From positions 1,112,859 to 1,176,858 of the forward strand of contig WHUA01000001.1 in the NCBI GenBank assembly GCA_009377445.1: DNA of 64,000 nucleotides. Reading direction: 5' to 3'. Shown here piece by piece: positions 16,417-25,772 of the stretch (the first letter of the stretch is position 1; each line of letters opens with the position of its first letter). The position numbers were made by a program, and so were the translations under genes. The DNA comes from Alphaproteobacteria bacterium (GTDB lineage: Bacteria > Pseudomonadota > Alphaproteobacteria > UBA8366). Below the pieces are notes generated by a model that had not been told where the DNA came from, searched no databases, and worked only from the letters and a program-made list of their open reading frames with translations.

Positions 16417-16422
16417 CCGGCG

Positions 16423-16911
16423 ATGCGGAAAACCGGATTTCTGCTGTTCGGACTGATCGGGGCCGTCCTGCTGTCGCAGTTTCCCGAGTTCTTTCAGCAG
16501 TACATGCAAAGATTGGGCGGGCGGCTGGACGAAGTGACGTCTCAGGTCGAGGCGCTCGACCGGCGCGCCGCTGAGGCGCGGAAGAACACCCCGGACTACA
16601 TCCGGGGGCTGCGCGTGCACGGCAACGCGGAGGTGCGGCGCGAAGGAGAAGCGCTTCAGGCGCTGGTGCAGCGCCGCGTGACGCTCGACGAGGCATATGC
16701 GGCGCTTACCGGAACGGACCGCTGGTGGCGCGCCGGCCGCTTCGTCGAGTATTTCGATTGGGACGTCGCGTCGGCTGCGTTCGCGGTCTACCAGCCGGCC
16801 GTGCCCGTGACGGCGGAAGCTGCCGTCTATGCGGGCGCCGGATTCGGCGGCGGCGCGTTCATCTTCGTGATGCTGTTCGGATTGGGCGGGCGCCGGCGCG
16901 TGCGGCGCTGA
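16423..16911 (+). CDS. DUF2937 family membrane protein
   Basis: A 162-residue membrane protein matching the DUF2937 pattern: an N-terminal membrane helix (about 5-22, FLLFGLIGAVLLSQFPEF), a periplasmic coiled section with QQYMQRLGGRLDEV, and a C-terminal membrane helix (about 135-155). The function is not known. It is 6 nt downstream of upp and so likely in its transcript. It converges with cobT, 13 nt away. Confidence 0.75.
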   Translation: MRKTGFLLFGLIGAVLLSQFPEFFQQYMQRLGGRLDEVTSQVEALDRRAAEARKNTPDYIRGLRVHGNAEVRREGEALQALVQRRVTLDEAYAALTGTDRWWRAGRFVEYFDWDVASAAFAVYQPAVPVTAEAAVYAGAGFGGGAFIFVMLFGLGGRRRVRR

Positions 16912-16924
16912 CGCAGCCGGGGCG

Positions 16925-18808
16925 TCAGACGGCGCGGCGCATGGGCCTGCGGCCGTAACTTTGGCGGCGTTGGCGCGGCTCTTCCTCGTCGAACAGGTCG
17001 GCGAGCTGTTCCATCATGGCGCCGCCGAGCTGCTCGACATCGACGATCGTCACCGCCCGCCGGTAGTAGCGGGTCACGTCGTGGCCGATGCCGATCGCGA
17101 CGAGCCCGACCTCGGAGCGCGTCTCGATGAACTCGATCACGTCGCGCAGGTGCCGCTCGAGATAGTTCCCCGGATTGACCGAGAGCGTGGAATCGTCCAC
17201 CGGCGCGCCGTCCGAGATCACCATCAGGATGCGGCGCTGTTCGGGCCGCGCCAGCAGGCGGTTGTGCGCCCAGAGCAGCGCCTCGCCGTCGATGTTCTCC
17301 TTCAGCAGCCCTTCGCGCAGCATCAGGCCGAGGTTCTTGCGCGCGCGGCGCCAAGGGGCATCGGCTGCCTTGTAAATGATGTGGCGCAGGTCGTTGAGGC
17401 GTCCCGGGTTCGACGGTTTGCCGTCGGCGATCCACTTCTCGCGCGCCTGGCCGCCCTTCCATGCACGGGTGGTGAAGCCGAGGATCTCGACCTTGACGCC
17501 GCACCGCTCCAGCGTGCGGGCGAGGATGTCGGCGCTCATCGCAGCGATCGTGATCGGGCGGCCGCGCATCGAGCCCGAGTTGTCGATCAGGAGCGAGACC
17601 GCGGTGTCGCGGAACTCCATGTCGTGCTCGATCTTGAAGGACAGCGGATGCAGCGGGTTGATCACCACCCGGTCGAGCCGGCTGGTGTCGAGCAGCCCTT
17701 CCTCCAGGTCGAATTCCCAGGACCGCATCTGCTTCGCCATCAGGCGGCGCTGCAGGCGATTGGCGAGCTTGCCGATCATGCCCTGCAGGTGGCCGAGCTG
17801 CTGGTCGAGGAGCTGGCGCAGGCGGGCGAGCTCCTCGGGGTCGCACAGCAGCTCCGCCTGGACGACCTCGTCGAATATCTCGGTATAGGCCTTGTAGAAG
17901 GGCTCGCGCGGGACGTTCGACAGGTCGTGCTGCGGGCGCCAGGGCGTGCCGGGATCGCCCGGCTCTTCGCTGCCGGGGGTCGGCATCATGTCGCCGTCGG
18001 CGTCGTCCGGCATCATCTCCCCGGCGTCGTCGTCGCCGGGGACCGCGTCGGCCGCATCCGCCATGGCGTCGGCCGAGCCGTCCGAGCCTTCGCCTTCCTC
18101 CTCGCCCTCGTTCTGGGCGTCGTCGCTGTCGGCGTCGTCGTCGCCTTCGGTGTCGCTGCTGTCGGCCGGCGACTCGTTGCCGAGATCGATGTCGAGGTCG
18201 CTGATCAGGCGCCGCACCGCCTTGCAGTAGGCCTGCTGGTCGTTGATGTGCTTCTCGAGATCGGTCAGGGCCTTGCCGATCTTTTCCTTGAGCAGCGGCT
18301 CCCAGAGCTCGCAGACCTTGCGCGCGGCGGGTGGTGGCGGCGAGCCGGTGAAATGCTCGCGCGCCATGAGCCGGACCGCTTCCGGCAATGTCGCGTCCGT
18401 GCGCTCGCTCACCCGGTGCAGGCCTTGGCGGCGGTAGCGTTCCTCCAGCGCGGCGGACAGGTTCTCGCTGACGCCGACCATCCGGTTGGCGCCGATCGCC
18501 TCGCAACGCGCCTGCTCGAGCACTTCGTAGAGCGTCGGCGCGACGTCGCCGCCGGGCATGCCGGAGGAATGGATCTTGGCGTTGTGATGCCGGAGCTTCA
18601 GCGCCTGCGCGTCGGCCTCGCCGCGCACATGCGCCACGTCGGCCGGCTGCAGATCGCGCATCGGAATGGGCAGGCGGACACGGCTGCCGCTCAGGCCGGG
18701 CGGCTCGTTCGAGAAGGAGACCTCGACCTCGTCCTGCTCGGCGATCGCGCGGACCGTCGCGGCCGTGGCCTGCTTGAACCTTTCCAGCGGCGATTCGGTT
18801 TCGCTCAT
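16925..18808 (-). CDS. cobT: cobaltochelatase subunit CobT
   Basis: A 627-residue CobT. With CobS it forms the ATP-driven part of the aerobic cobaltochelatase, whose CobN subunit inserts cobalt into hydrogenobyrinate a,c-diamide. The N-terminal half binds CobS-type partners; a highly acidic linker (about 215-300, rich in D, E and G) separates it from a C-terminal von Willebrand A domain with the metal-ion motif [11 protein letters not shown] (about 410-420). Length matches the family (about 630). It lies 19 nt downstream of cobS. Neither cobN nor other cobalamin genes are in this window, as is normal for alphaproteobacteria where cobST stand alone. Confidence 0.95.
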   Translation of the reverse strand: MSETESPLERFKQATAATVRAIAEQDEVEVSFSNEPPGLSGSRVRLPIPMRDLQPADVAHVRGEADAQALKLRHHNAKIHSSGMPGGDVAPTLYEVLEQARCEAIGANRMVGVSENLSAALEERYRRQGLHRVSERTDATLPEAVRLMAREHFTGSPPPPAARKVCELWEPLLKEKIGKALTDLEKHINDQQAYCKAVRRLISDLDIDLGNESPADSSDTEGDDDADSDDAQNEGEEEGEGSDGSADAMADAADAVPGDDDAGEMMPDDADGDMMPTPGSEEPGDPGTPWRPQHDLSNVPREPFYKAYTEIFDEVVQAELLCDPEELARLRQLLDQQLGHLQGMIGKLANRLQRRLMAKQMRSWEFDLEEGLLDTSRLDRVVINPLHPLSFKIEHDMEFRDTAVSLLIDNSGSMRGRPITIAAMSADILARTLERCGVKVEILGFTTRAWKGGQAREKWIADGKPSNPGRLNDLRHIIYKAADAPWRRARKNLGLMLREGLLKENIDGEALLWAHNRLLARPEQRRILMVISDGAPVDDSTLSVNPGNYLERHLRDVIEFIETRSEVGLVAIGIGHDVTRYYRRAVTIVDVEQLGGAMMEQLADLFDEEEPRQRRQSYGRRPMRRAV

Positions 18809-18827
18809 CGCGGTGTATCCATCGGGA

Positions 18828-19832
18828 CTACGCGATCGCGGCCGCGATCCCCGTTTCCGGAAGCTCGGTGCCGAAGCAACGCTGGTAGTACTCGGCCACC
18901 GCGGCGCGCTCCGTCTCGTCGCACTTGTTCAGGAACGTCATCCGGAAGGCCAGTCCGACATCCTTGAAGATGCTGGCGTTCTCCGCCCAGGTTATGACCG
19001 TCCGCGGCGACATCACGGTCGATATGTCGCCGTTGATGAACCCCGATCGCGTCAGGTCGGCGCAGGCGACCATCGCGTTGATGACTTCCCGGCCCTCGTC
19101 GTTGTCGTAGCTCTTGGCCTTCGACAGGACGATGTTCACCTCTTCGTCGTGCGGCAGATAGTTGAGCGTCGTGACGATGTTCCAGCGGTCCATCTGGCCC
19201 TGGTTGATCTGCTGCGTGCCATGATAGAGGCCGGTGGTGTCGCCGAGCCCGACGGTGTTCGCCGTCGAGAACAGCCGGAAATACTTGTGCGGCCGGACGA
19301 CACGGCTCTGGTCGAGAAGGGTCAGCTTGCCGTCGACCTCGAGCACGCGCTGGATCACGAACATGACGTCCGGGCGGCCGGCATCGTACTCGTCGAAACA
19401 GAGCGCGCAGGCGTTCTGCAAGGCCCAGGGCAGGATGCCTTCGCGGAATTCGGTGATCTGCTTGCCGTCGCGGATGACGATGGCGTCCTTGCCGATCAGG
19501 TCGATACGGCTGATGTGGCTGTCCAGGTTGACGCGGACGCAAGGCCAGTTGAGTCGCGCGGCGACCTGCTCGACATGGGTCGACTTTCCGGTCCCGTGAT
19601 AGCCCTGGATCATGACGCGCCGGTTGAAGGCGAACCCGGCAAGGATCGCCAGCGTGGTGTCATGGTCGAAGACGTAGGCGTCGTCGATGTCGGGCACGTA
19701 TTCCGAGCTCTTGGAGAAGCCGGGAACGGTCATGGCCACGTCGATGCCGAACGTCTGGCGCACCGAGACTTCGATATCGGGTGCGTCCAGGTCGTGGGCT
19801 CTGCTGCGCTCGTGTGTGTCTGTTGTCGCCAT
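18828..19832 (-). CDS. cobS: cobaltochelatase subunit CobS
   Basis: A 334-residue AAA+ ATPase of the MoxR-like clade, the ATPase partner of CobT. Walker A is GYHGTGKST, Walker B is ALCFDEYDA, and the sensor region reads [17 protein letters not shown]. The N-terminal segment [17 protein letters not shown] is typical of CobS. The 19-nt gap to cobT in the same direction marks a conserved two-gene operon. The equivalent pair in magnesium chelatase is BchI/BchD. Confidence 0.96.
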   Translation of the reverse strand: MATTDTHERSRAHDLDAPDIEVSVRQTFGIDVAMTVPGFSKSSEYVPDIDDAYVFDHDTTLAILAGFAFNRRVMIQGYHGTGKSTHVEQVAARLNWPCVRVNLDSHISRIDLIGKDAIVIRDGKQITEFREGILPWALQNACALCFDEYDAGRPDVMFVIQRVLEVDGKLTLLDQSRVVRPHKYFRLFSTANTVGLGDTTGLYHGTQQINQGQMDRWNIVTTLNYLPHDEEVNIVLSKAKSYDNDEGREVINAMVACADLTRSGFINGDISTVMSPRTVITWAENASIFKDVGLAFRMTFLNKCDETERAAVAEYYQRCFGTELPETGIAAAIA

Positions 19833-19895
19833 TCCTACAAATCCGGTCGAATTAGCGGGATGATTGGCCCCAAGCGGGCCGATCGGGATACCAAG

Positions 19896-20465
19896 TCAGG
19901 CGGTCAAAAAACGTCTCAGCGTCGTATAGGCGTCGTTGATATCCTTTAGCCGCTCTTCTGCGGACCTGTCGCCGCCATTGGCATCGGGATGAAACTGCTT
20001 GACCAGTTCCTTATAACGCGCCTTTAGCTGGGTCAAGCTCACGGGTGGCGCGAGCTCCATGCAGCGCAGCGCCTTCTGCTCGGGCGTGCCGCGCGGCGCT
20101 TCTTCCGCAGTCCGGTGCGAGCCGCCCTCGAGGTCGTCGCGGAAGCCGAACCCATGGGCGTGCCAGGCGGCCTCGAAACGCCTCTTCGCAGCCGCAGAGG
20201 CCGCCCCGAGCGGCCAGGTCGGGCGGCGCCAGACCGTATCCTGGCGGATCTCCTGCTCGATCTGCTTCTCGTTCATGCCCGAGCAATAGTTCCACGCCCT
20301 GTTGTATTCGCGCACGTGATCGAGGCAGAACCAGACGAATTCGCCGAGATGCTCGCGCGACCGCGGCGCCCGATATTCCCCTGCGGCCTCGCAACCCGGC
20401 ATGCCGCAGCACCGTGTGGCGGGCCGCGGTCTGCTGCTGAGGGGTATGCTTTCGATCTTGCGCAC
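19896..20465 (-). CDS. J-domain (DnaJ-like) protein
   Basis: A 189-residue protein whose C-terminal 65 residues are a J domain: LTQLKARYKELVKQFHPDAN with the HPD tripeptide, ending NDAYTTLRRFLTA. J domains stimulate DnaK ATPase. The N-terminal part has a cysteine-rich segment (RCCGMPGCEAAGEYRAP, WFCLDHVREYN) that may bind zinc, and is conserved in alphaproteobacterial neighbours of bolA and cobS. The start is GTG at 20465, read as MRKIESIPL. It diverges from bolA. Client and partner are unknown. Confidence 0.88.
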   Translation of the reverse strand: MRKIESIPLSSRPRPATRCCGMPGCEAAGEYRAPRSREHLGEFVWFCLDHVREYNRAWNYCSGMNEKQIEQEIRQDTVWRRPTWPLGAASAAAKRRFEAAWHAHGFGFRDDLEGGSHRTAEEAPRGTPEQKALRCMELAPPVSLTQLKARYKELVKQFHPDANGGDRSAEERLKDINDAYTTLRRFLTA

Positions 20466-20572
20466 CCAGCTAATATGGCGGGGCGGCCCGACACAGGCAA
20501 GCAGCGCCGTTGACAGCGGATAGCGTCCCGAACAAGGTCCGGTTCGACCTATGACAGAGGAGGCAATGACCC

Positions 20573-20845
20573 ATGGCGGTGGCGGACCGGATACGGGAAA
20601 AGCTGTCCAGCGGCCTCGCGCCTCTGCGGCTCGAAATCACCGACGATTCCCACAAGCATGCCGGCCATGCCGGCGCCCGTCCGGGCGGAGAATCGCATTT
20701 CACGGTGGAGGTGGTGAGCGGCGCCTTCGAGGGCCTCAGCCGGGTAGAGCGCCAGCGGCTCGTCTATCGGCTGCTGGAGGAGGAGATAGCCGGCCCGGTG
20801 CATGCGCTGGCGCTCAGGACGATCGCCCCTTCGGAGCGGCGCTAG
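20573..20845 (+). CDS. bolA: BolA family protein
   Basis: A 90-residue BolA-fold protein: IREKLSSGLAPLRLEITDDS, the conserved DDSHKHAGHAG loop with the His residues that coordinate iron-sulfur clusters with monothiol glutaredoxin, SHFTVEVVSGAFEGLSRVER, and the C-terminal helix VHALALRTIAP. The family acts in Fe-S trafficking and morphology control. An AGGAGG site lies about 10 nt before the ATG. It is divergent from the J-domain gene, with a 107-nt interval between them. Confidence 0.93.
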   Translation: MAVADRIREKLSSGLAPLRLEITDDSHKHAGHAGARPGGESHFTVEVVSGAFEGLSRVERQRLVYRLLEEEIAGPVHALALRTIAPSERR

Positions 20846-20957
20846 AGCGGAATGTCATTAGGCAGCGTCCGCCGATGCCTGAATTTCGCCAGAGTTCCAT
20901 GCATATGTTGCCCGTCGGAAGCTGTATTCGCACGGATATTTTAAGAAGCGGACGCCC

Positions 20958-21734
20958 ATGAAGTTGCATCCCGTTCTCGCCTTGATCGCGGTCGCCGCCC
21001 TCACCACAGGCGGATGCGCCATGCCCGGCGATACCTCGGGCGCCGCCAATCCCGATCCCGCGCACAACGCGCGCAATTCGCTCGACTGGGCCGGTGCCTA
21101 TCGCGGTGTGCTGCCCTGCGCCGACTGCCCCGGCATCGAGACCGTCGTCATTCTGGCGGATGACGGGACTTACCGTACGCAGACCAAATACCTCAGCAAG
21201 AATGACGAGGTGTTATCGGATGAGGGGCGTTTCACCTGGAACGAGGCGGGAAACACCATCACGTTCTCGGATCGAAAGCCTGCGCGGTATTTCGTGGGCG
21301 AGAACAGGCTCACCCGCCTTGCCCTCGACGGCTCCCGCACCACCGGCCCTCTCGCGGAGCACTATGTCCTGACCAAGCTCTCCGACAGAGTGATCGAAAA
21401 GTACTGGAAGCTGGTGGAACTGAGAGGTCAGCCGGTGCCTGCGCTGGACCGCGAGCCGCACCTGATCCTCAAGGCCAAAGGCGGGCGCGTGAACGGCTTC
21501 GGCGGCTGCAACGGCTTCACCGGCTCGTACACGCTCGACGATGCCGCCTCCCGCATCCGCTTCGGCCAGATCATCTCCACCATGATGGCGTGTCCGATGG
21601 GGATGGAGGTGGAGAAGGCTTTCCACGAGGTCCTGCGCACCGTGGACAACTACTCGCTCAACGGCGACCGCCTCACGCTGAACCGCGCGCGCATGGCGCC
21701 GCTGGCGCGCTTCGAGGCGGTGTATCTGCGTTGA
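20958..21734 (+). CDS. outer-membrane lipoprotein, NlpE-N plus META (HslJ) domains
   Basis: A 258-residue lipoprotein. The signal peptide ends in the lipobox LTTGGC (Cys20). The first domain (about 42-130) carries the NlpE/CopR pattern WAGAYRGVLPCADCPGIE with the CxxC pair near 55-58; the second (about 145-255) is a META domain with GGCNGFTGSY and MMACPMGMEVEKAFHEVL. Such fusions are found in Gram-negative outer-membrane lipoproteins related to copper or envelope stress response. It follows bolA but has its own 112-nt upstream gap, so independent transcription is possible. Confidence 0.88.
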   Translation: MKLHPVLALIAVAALTTGGCAMPGDTSGAANPDPAHNARNSLDWAGAYRGVLPCADCPGIETVVILADDGTYRTQTKYLSKNDEVLSDEGRFTWNEAGNTITFSDRKPARYFVGENRLTRLALDGSRTTGPLAEHYVLTKLSDRVIEKYWKLVELRGQPVPALDREPHLILKAKGGRVNGFGGCNGFTGSYTLDDAASRIRFGQIISTMMACPMGMEVEKAFHEVLRTVDNYSLNGDRLTLNRARMAPLARFEAVYLR

Positions 21735-21842
21735 CGGTGCGGCGCCGAGAGCCATGACTCCGTGCGGGAGCGGGCCGGCCCCGACGCGGCCACGCCTCCT
21801 CGAGCAGATCAACGCAATATCATCACGCTCCAGGCGCAGCGA

Positions 21843-22409
21843 TCAGCGCCCGGTGTAGTACTCCGGGAAGGTCTTCTTCACGATCTCGCCGTCCTCGCGA
21901 AAGGCATGACAGGCGTTGAGGTGGCGCGGCCGTCCAGGGTTTGGTCTCGGCCGGCCCAGCCCCGATTCGCGCGCCTTCTGGATGCGGTAGCCATACATGG
22001 TCTGGAAGGCAGTGGTCGCCATCGTCGGCAGCATTTCCCGCAAATGGGTGCATCCCTCGACGCCGCCGATCAGCCGGTTGACTTCGGCCATCCACCCCTT
22101 GCCGATCCGCACGCCCGCCAGCCGCGCGAGATTCGGCGCGACGCTGCGGCACACCGGGAATGGATGGGATTCCATCGCCGCTTCGCAGCCGCGAACGACC
22201 ATGTCGTCGTCGATCGTCAGCCGGATCCACATGTCGTGGACCGCCTGTCCGGCCGGGCGCATGCCGCCCTCCTCGTCGGGGAAGGCATGCGGCTTCGTGT
22301 CCACGAGGCGCCCCTCGATATCCCACAGCCCGTCACGGCGCCGGTAGCCGCGGCATTCGATGGATCGCGTGTGGCTGTGCTCGCGCGGCTCGGGGGGCGA
22401 TAGGGGCAT
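21843..22409 (-). CDS. DUF2889 family protein
   Basis: A 188-residue protein matching DUF2889: HTRSIECRGYRRRDGLWDIEGRLVDTKP near the start (partial motif: CRGYRRRDGLWDIEGRL), a middle block IGKGWMAEVNRLIGGVEGCTHLREML, and a C-terminus ending in FPEYY. No enzymatic function is assigned to the family. It lies 72 nt downstream of the CNNM transporter gene in the same direction. Convergent with the lipoprotein gene across about 108 nt that hold no evident feature. Confidence 0.8.
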   Translation of the reverse strand: MPLSPPEPREHSHTRSIECRGYRRRDGLWDIEGRLVDTKPHAFPDEEGGMRPAGQAVHDMWIRLTIDDDMVVRGCEAAMESHPFPVCRSVAPNLARLAGVRIGKGWMAEVNRLIGGVEGCTHLREMLPTMATTAFQTMYGYRIQKARESGLGRPRPNPGRPRHLNACHAFREDGEIVKKTFPEYYTGR

Positions 22410-22481
22410 GACATCTCTGCAGGTCGGGGATCAGGGAAGGACGGGTGGTCCGGCGAAAAGATAATGCTGCAATGCACCTAG

Positions 22482-23774
22482 TCAAGCGTCGGCGGCCGGC
22501 GGCATGGCCGCCATCGGCGGGCGCAGGCGCAACAGGGTGATCTGGTTGCGCTGGCGCCGCAGGATCTCGAAGCGGAATTCGTGGAAGCGGAAGACCTGAC
22601 CCGGCTCGGGGATCATCCGCGCCTCGTGCAGGACGAGGCCCGCGATCGTCGTCGCTTCGTCGTCGGGGAGATGCCATTCGAATTCGCGGTTCAAGTCGCG
22701 GATGGTCACGGAGCCGTTGACGATGTAGCTGCCGTCGGCTTGCGGGCGGACGCCGGCCACGATCCTGTCGTGCTCGTCGTCGATTTCGCCGACGATCTCC
22801 TCCAGGATGTCCTCCAGCGTCACAACGCCCATGAACGCGCCGTATTCGTCGACGACGATGGCGAAATGCTCGCGCCGCTGGCGGAACGCCTGGAGCTGTT
22901 CCAGCAGGCTGGTCGAATCGGGTATGAACCAGGGCTCGGCGGCGACGTCGCGCAGATTGACCTTGTCCGCCTGGTTTCCGACCGCCCCGAGCGCGCGGAG
23001 CACCGCCTTGGCATGGACGACGCCGATGATGTTGTCCTGGCCCTCGTCGTAGAGCGGCAGCCGGGTGTACTGGCTGCGCAGGACCTGGTCGACCAGGGCG
23101 CTCGCGCTTTCCTGGACATTGAGCATTTCCACGTTGCGCCTGTGCTTCATCACCTCGTAGACCTCGACGTCGTCGAGATCGAGGATGCTCCGCAGCATTT
23201 GCCGTTCCTGGCGGATTTCCGGGTCTTGGCCTGCATGAAGGGCGATGATGCCGCGCAGCTCCTCCTCGCGATGGCGGTGCAGCAGCTCGGTGCTCGCGCT
23301 GGCGCCGAAAGCCCGCAGCGTCCATTCGACGACTTTGCCCACCATCATGCTGACCGGCGCCAGCACCGCCACCACCGGCTTGACCGCCGGCGCCACGAGG
23401 ATGGCGACGCGGTCGGCATGGCCCAGCGCATAGGTCTTCGGCAGCACCTCGGCGAAAATGACCACCAGCACAGTCATCGCCGCCGTCGCGTAGTACACGC
23501 CCACCTCGCCGAACACGCTCAGCAGCAGGCCCGTCGCCAGCGCGGAGGCGAAAATGTTGATGACGTTGTTGCCCAGCAGGATCGCGCCCAGCAGCCGCGA
23601 CTTGCGCTCCTGCAGGGCGATCACCATCCGCGCCCGCAGGTTGCCCTGCCGCGCCAGCTCGTGCATGCGCGGCTCCGAGGACGCGGTAAGCGCCGTTTCC
23701 GAGCATGAGAAGAAGGCCGACAGCACGAGCAGCACGATGATCGCGGCGCCGGTGAACAGCCATTCCGCCGTCAT
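22482..23774 (-). CDS. CNNM/CorB-type transporter with CBS pair
   Basis: A 430-residue membrane protein. The DUF21 membrane domain (about 5-180) starts with a helix FTGAAIIVLLVLSAFFSCSE and the conserved ETALT-x-SSEPR segment; two CBS motifs follow (about 205-320, with SQYTRLPLYDEGQDNIIGVV and EQLQAFRQRREHFAIVVDE), then a CorC/HlyC domain (about 340-425). CNNM/CorB proteins export magnesium. The ATG at 23774 overlaps the aroB stop (ATGA), so it is coupled to aroB. The old name hemolysin for this family is not supported by function. Confidence 0.9.
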   Translation of the reverse strand: MTAEWLFTGAAIIVLLVLSAFFSCSETALTASSEPRMHELARQGNLRARMVIALQERKSRLLGAILLGNNVINIFASALATGLLLSVFGEVGVYYATAAMTVLVVIFAEVLPKTYALGHADRVAILVAPAVKPVVAVLAPVSMMVGKVVEWTLRAFGASASTELLHRHREEELRGIIALHAGQDPEIRQERQMLRSILDLDDVEVYEVMKHRRNVEMLNVQESASALVDQVLRSQYTRLPLYDEGQDNIIGVVHAKAVLRALGAVGNQADKVNLRDVAAEPWFIPDSTSLLEQLQAFRQRREHFAIVVDEYGAFMGVVTLEDILEEIVGEIDDEHDRIVAGVRPQADGSYIVNGSVTIRDLNREFEWHLPDDEATTIAGLVLHEARMIPEPGQVFRFHEFRFEILRRQRNQITLLRLRPPMAAMPPAADA

Positions 23775-24886
23775 GTCAGCCTCGCGCCTTCGAACAGCGT
23801 CAGCAGGTCGTCGCGCGTCACGTCCTGGCTGAGGAATGCATCGCCGATGCCGCGCGCGAGGACGAAGGTCATCTTGCCGTCCGCCACCTTCTTGTCCTTG
23901 GCCATGTGGCCGATCAGCGCCTCCGCCGACCAGATGTTGCCGAGGGCGTGCGCCGGCGTCGTCGGCAGGCCGATCGCCGCCAGGTGGCGGCGGGTCAGGT
24001 CGGCGTCGACCGCATCGCACAGCCCGAGCTGCACCGAAAGGTCGAAGGCGAGGACCATGCCGATGGCGACGCCCTCGCCATGCAGCAGGGCGTCGCCGAA
24101 TCCCGTCTCGGCTTCCAGCGCATGACCGAAGGTGTGGCCGAGATTGAGCAGCGCGCGCTGGCCGGTCTCGCGCTCGTCGGCCGCCACGATGGCGGCCTTT
24201 GCGCGGCAGCTCCGCACGACCGCATGGCGCCGGGCTTCCGGATCGCCGTCGCGCACCGCCGCGCCATGCCCCTCGAGCCAGGCGAAGAAGCCGGCGTCGC
24301 CCAGCAGGCCGTATTTGACGACCTCGGCGTATCCCGCCAGGAGCTCCCGCTCCGGCAGGGTGTCGAGGATGCCGGTGTCGGCGATGACCAGCCTCGGCTG
24401 GTGAAAGGAGCCGATCAGGTTCTTGCCGTGGCGCGTGTTGATGGCGGTCTTGCCGCCCACCGAGCTGTCGACCTGGGCGAGCAGGGTCGTGGGGATCTGG
24501 ATGTATTCGAGCCCGCGCAACGCGATGGCGGCGGCGAACCCGGTAATGTCGCCGACCACGCCGCCGCCGAGCGCCACGAGCGCAGTGCGCCGCTCGATCC
24601 CGGCGTCGAGGATCCGGCTCATCAGGCTTTCGAGATGGGCGAAATCCTTCGTCTGCTCGCCCGGCGGCAGGACGATGGCGCTGTGCGCGATCCCGGCCTT
24701 GCCGAGCGATACGGCGAGCGCGTCGAGATGCAGCTTGCCGACGGTCTTGTCGGTGACGACGATGACGCGCTTCTGGTGCAGGACGGGGGCCATCAGCTCG
24801 CCCGCGCGGGCGAAGACGCCCTCGCCGACGACGATGTCATAACGGCGGTCGGCGAGATCGACCGTGACGGTTTCAGTGGCGTTCAT
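23771..24886 (-). CDS. aroB: 3-dehydroquinate synthase
   Basis: A 371-residue AroB converting DAHP to 3-dehydroquinate (shikimate pathway), NAD- and Zn-dependent. Signature segments: ALGGGVVGDITGFAA, the substrate loop QIPTTLLAQVDSSVGGKTAIN, GYAEVVKYGLLGD with the metal-ligand Glu, and the zinc histidines in NLGHTFGHALE. Start ATG at 24886 overlaps the aroK stop as ATGA; the longer frame to 24922 overlaps aroK and lacks family support. Order aroK-aroB-CNNM is a common alphaproteobacterial operon. Confidence 0.97.
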   Translation of the reverse strand: MNATETVTVDLADRRYDIVVGEGVFARAGELMAPVLHQKRVIVVTDKTVGKLHLDALAVSLGKAGIAHSAIVLPPGEQTKDFAHLESLMSRILDAGIERRTALVALGGGVVGDITGFAAAIALRGLEYIQIPTTLLAQVDSSVGGKTAINTRHGKNLIGSFHQPRLVIADTGILDTLPERELLAGYAEVVKYGLLGDAGFFAWLEGHGAAVRDGDPEARRHAVVRSCRAKAAIVAADERETGQRALLNLGHTFGHALEAETGFGDALLHGEGVAIGMVLAFDLSVQLGLCDAVDADLTRRHLAAIGLPTTPAHALGNIWSAEALIGHMAKDKKVADGKMTFVLARGIGDAFLSQDVTRDDLLTLFEGARLT

Positions 24887-25449
24887 GACCTGGCGTCCGT
24901 TGCGAGGAAGCGTTCGAGGCACTGCACGACGCGCTCCACGGTTTCATCCAGCGGGCTCTCGCTGCTTTCGACCGTGATATCCGCGCCGGCATATACCGGG
25001 TAGCGGGTTTGCATCAGCCGCTCAAGGGTCTCTTTCGGATTTTCCGTGTTCAGCAGCGGGCGGTGGCTGCGCCGGCGCACCCGGTGCCAGAGCGTTTCGA
25101 TGTCGGCCTTCAGCCAGACGGAGATGGCCAATTCCTTGATCATCTGACGCACCCGCTCGTCCATGAACGCCCCGCCGCCGGTCGCCAGCACGCAGGCCGG
25201 CGTTTTCAGCAGGCGCCGGATGACCCGGCGCTCGCCGTCGCGAAAGGCGGCTTCGCCGTGCCGGGCGAAGATATCGGCGATGCTGCAGCCCGCCGCCGTT
25301 TCGATCTCCTCGTCGGCGTCAACGAACGGCAGGCCGAAACGCGCCGCCAGCCGGCGGCCGACGGCTGTCTTTCCGGCGCCCATCATGCCCACCAGGACGA
25401 TCGGCTTCGGCGGCGCTGCGGGCGGTTCGGATCTCGGGTTCGCGGTCAT
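24883..25449 (-). CDS. aroK: shikimate kinase
   Basis: A 188-residue shikimate kinase: Walker A GMMGAGKTAVGRRLA (about 21-35), the shikimate-binding DADEEIE segment, the FRDGERRV region, TGGGAFMDERVR (Gly-Gly-Gly loop), and the lid region RRSHRPLL with the catalytic arginines. It phosphorylates shikimate at O3. A slightly long N-terminal extension rich in Pro and Ala (residues 1-15) precedes the domain. Start at 25449 is chosen because it keeps the complete domain and a GAAGAA lies upstream; longer starts exist. First gene of the aroK-aroB-CNNM operon. Confidence 0.95.
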   Translation of the reverse strand: MTANPRSEPPAAPPKPIVLVGMMGAGKTAVGRRLAARFGLPFVDADEEIETAAGCSIADIFARHGEAAFRDGERRVIRRLLKTPACVLATGGGAFMDERVRQMIKELAISVWLKADIETLWHRVRRRSHRPLLNTENPKETLERLMQTRYPVYAGADITVESSESPLDETVERVVQCLERFLATDARS

Positions 25450-25604
25450 GCATATTCTTCGGTTTGTGTCCCTCGGTCGTTGAATCGCGGCCGATGGGTC
25501 TGTATGCTGCCGCAGGATTGCCATAGTGCAGCGATAGCGTAAAGATTCAACACGCCCTTGCAGCCGATAACCCGTTACCAACGCATGTGCAGAAAGGTAC
25601 GGCC

Positions 25605-25772
25605 ATGGCTGCGTCCTCAGCAGACGAACATATGAACCGATTTACTCTCACGATCCTGGTTGTTTTCTTCGCTCTCATCGCCACGGGCGTCGTGTTCCTG
25701 GCGACGTGGGATATTCCGCCGCCATCCAAATCGGTGGAGAAGGTTCTCGATGACGGACGGTTTCCGCGCTAA
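25605..25772 (+). CDS. small membrane protein upstream of a large exported protein
   Basis: A 55-residue protein with one membrane helix (about residues 13-35: TLTILVVFFALIATGVVFLA) and a conserved-looking tail, ATWDIPPPSKSVEKVLDD-GRFPR. ATG at 25605 follows AGAAAGG by about 7 nt. The last 23 nt overlap the next gene in another frame, which supports it as a real, co-translated gene. Function unknown; a membrane subunit that partners the following exported protein is a reasonable inference only. Confidence 0.65.
   Translation: MAASSADEHMNRFTLTILVVFFALIATGVVFLATWDIPPPSKSVEKVLDDGRFPR

Noticed and set aside
17946..18230. Simple-sequence region in cobT as a separate gene
   Set aside because: This is the acidic linker of CobT read in another frame; such linkers are normal in the family.
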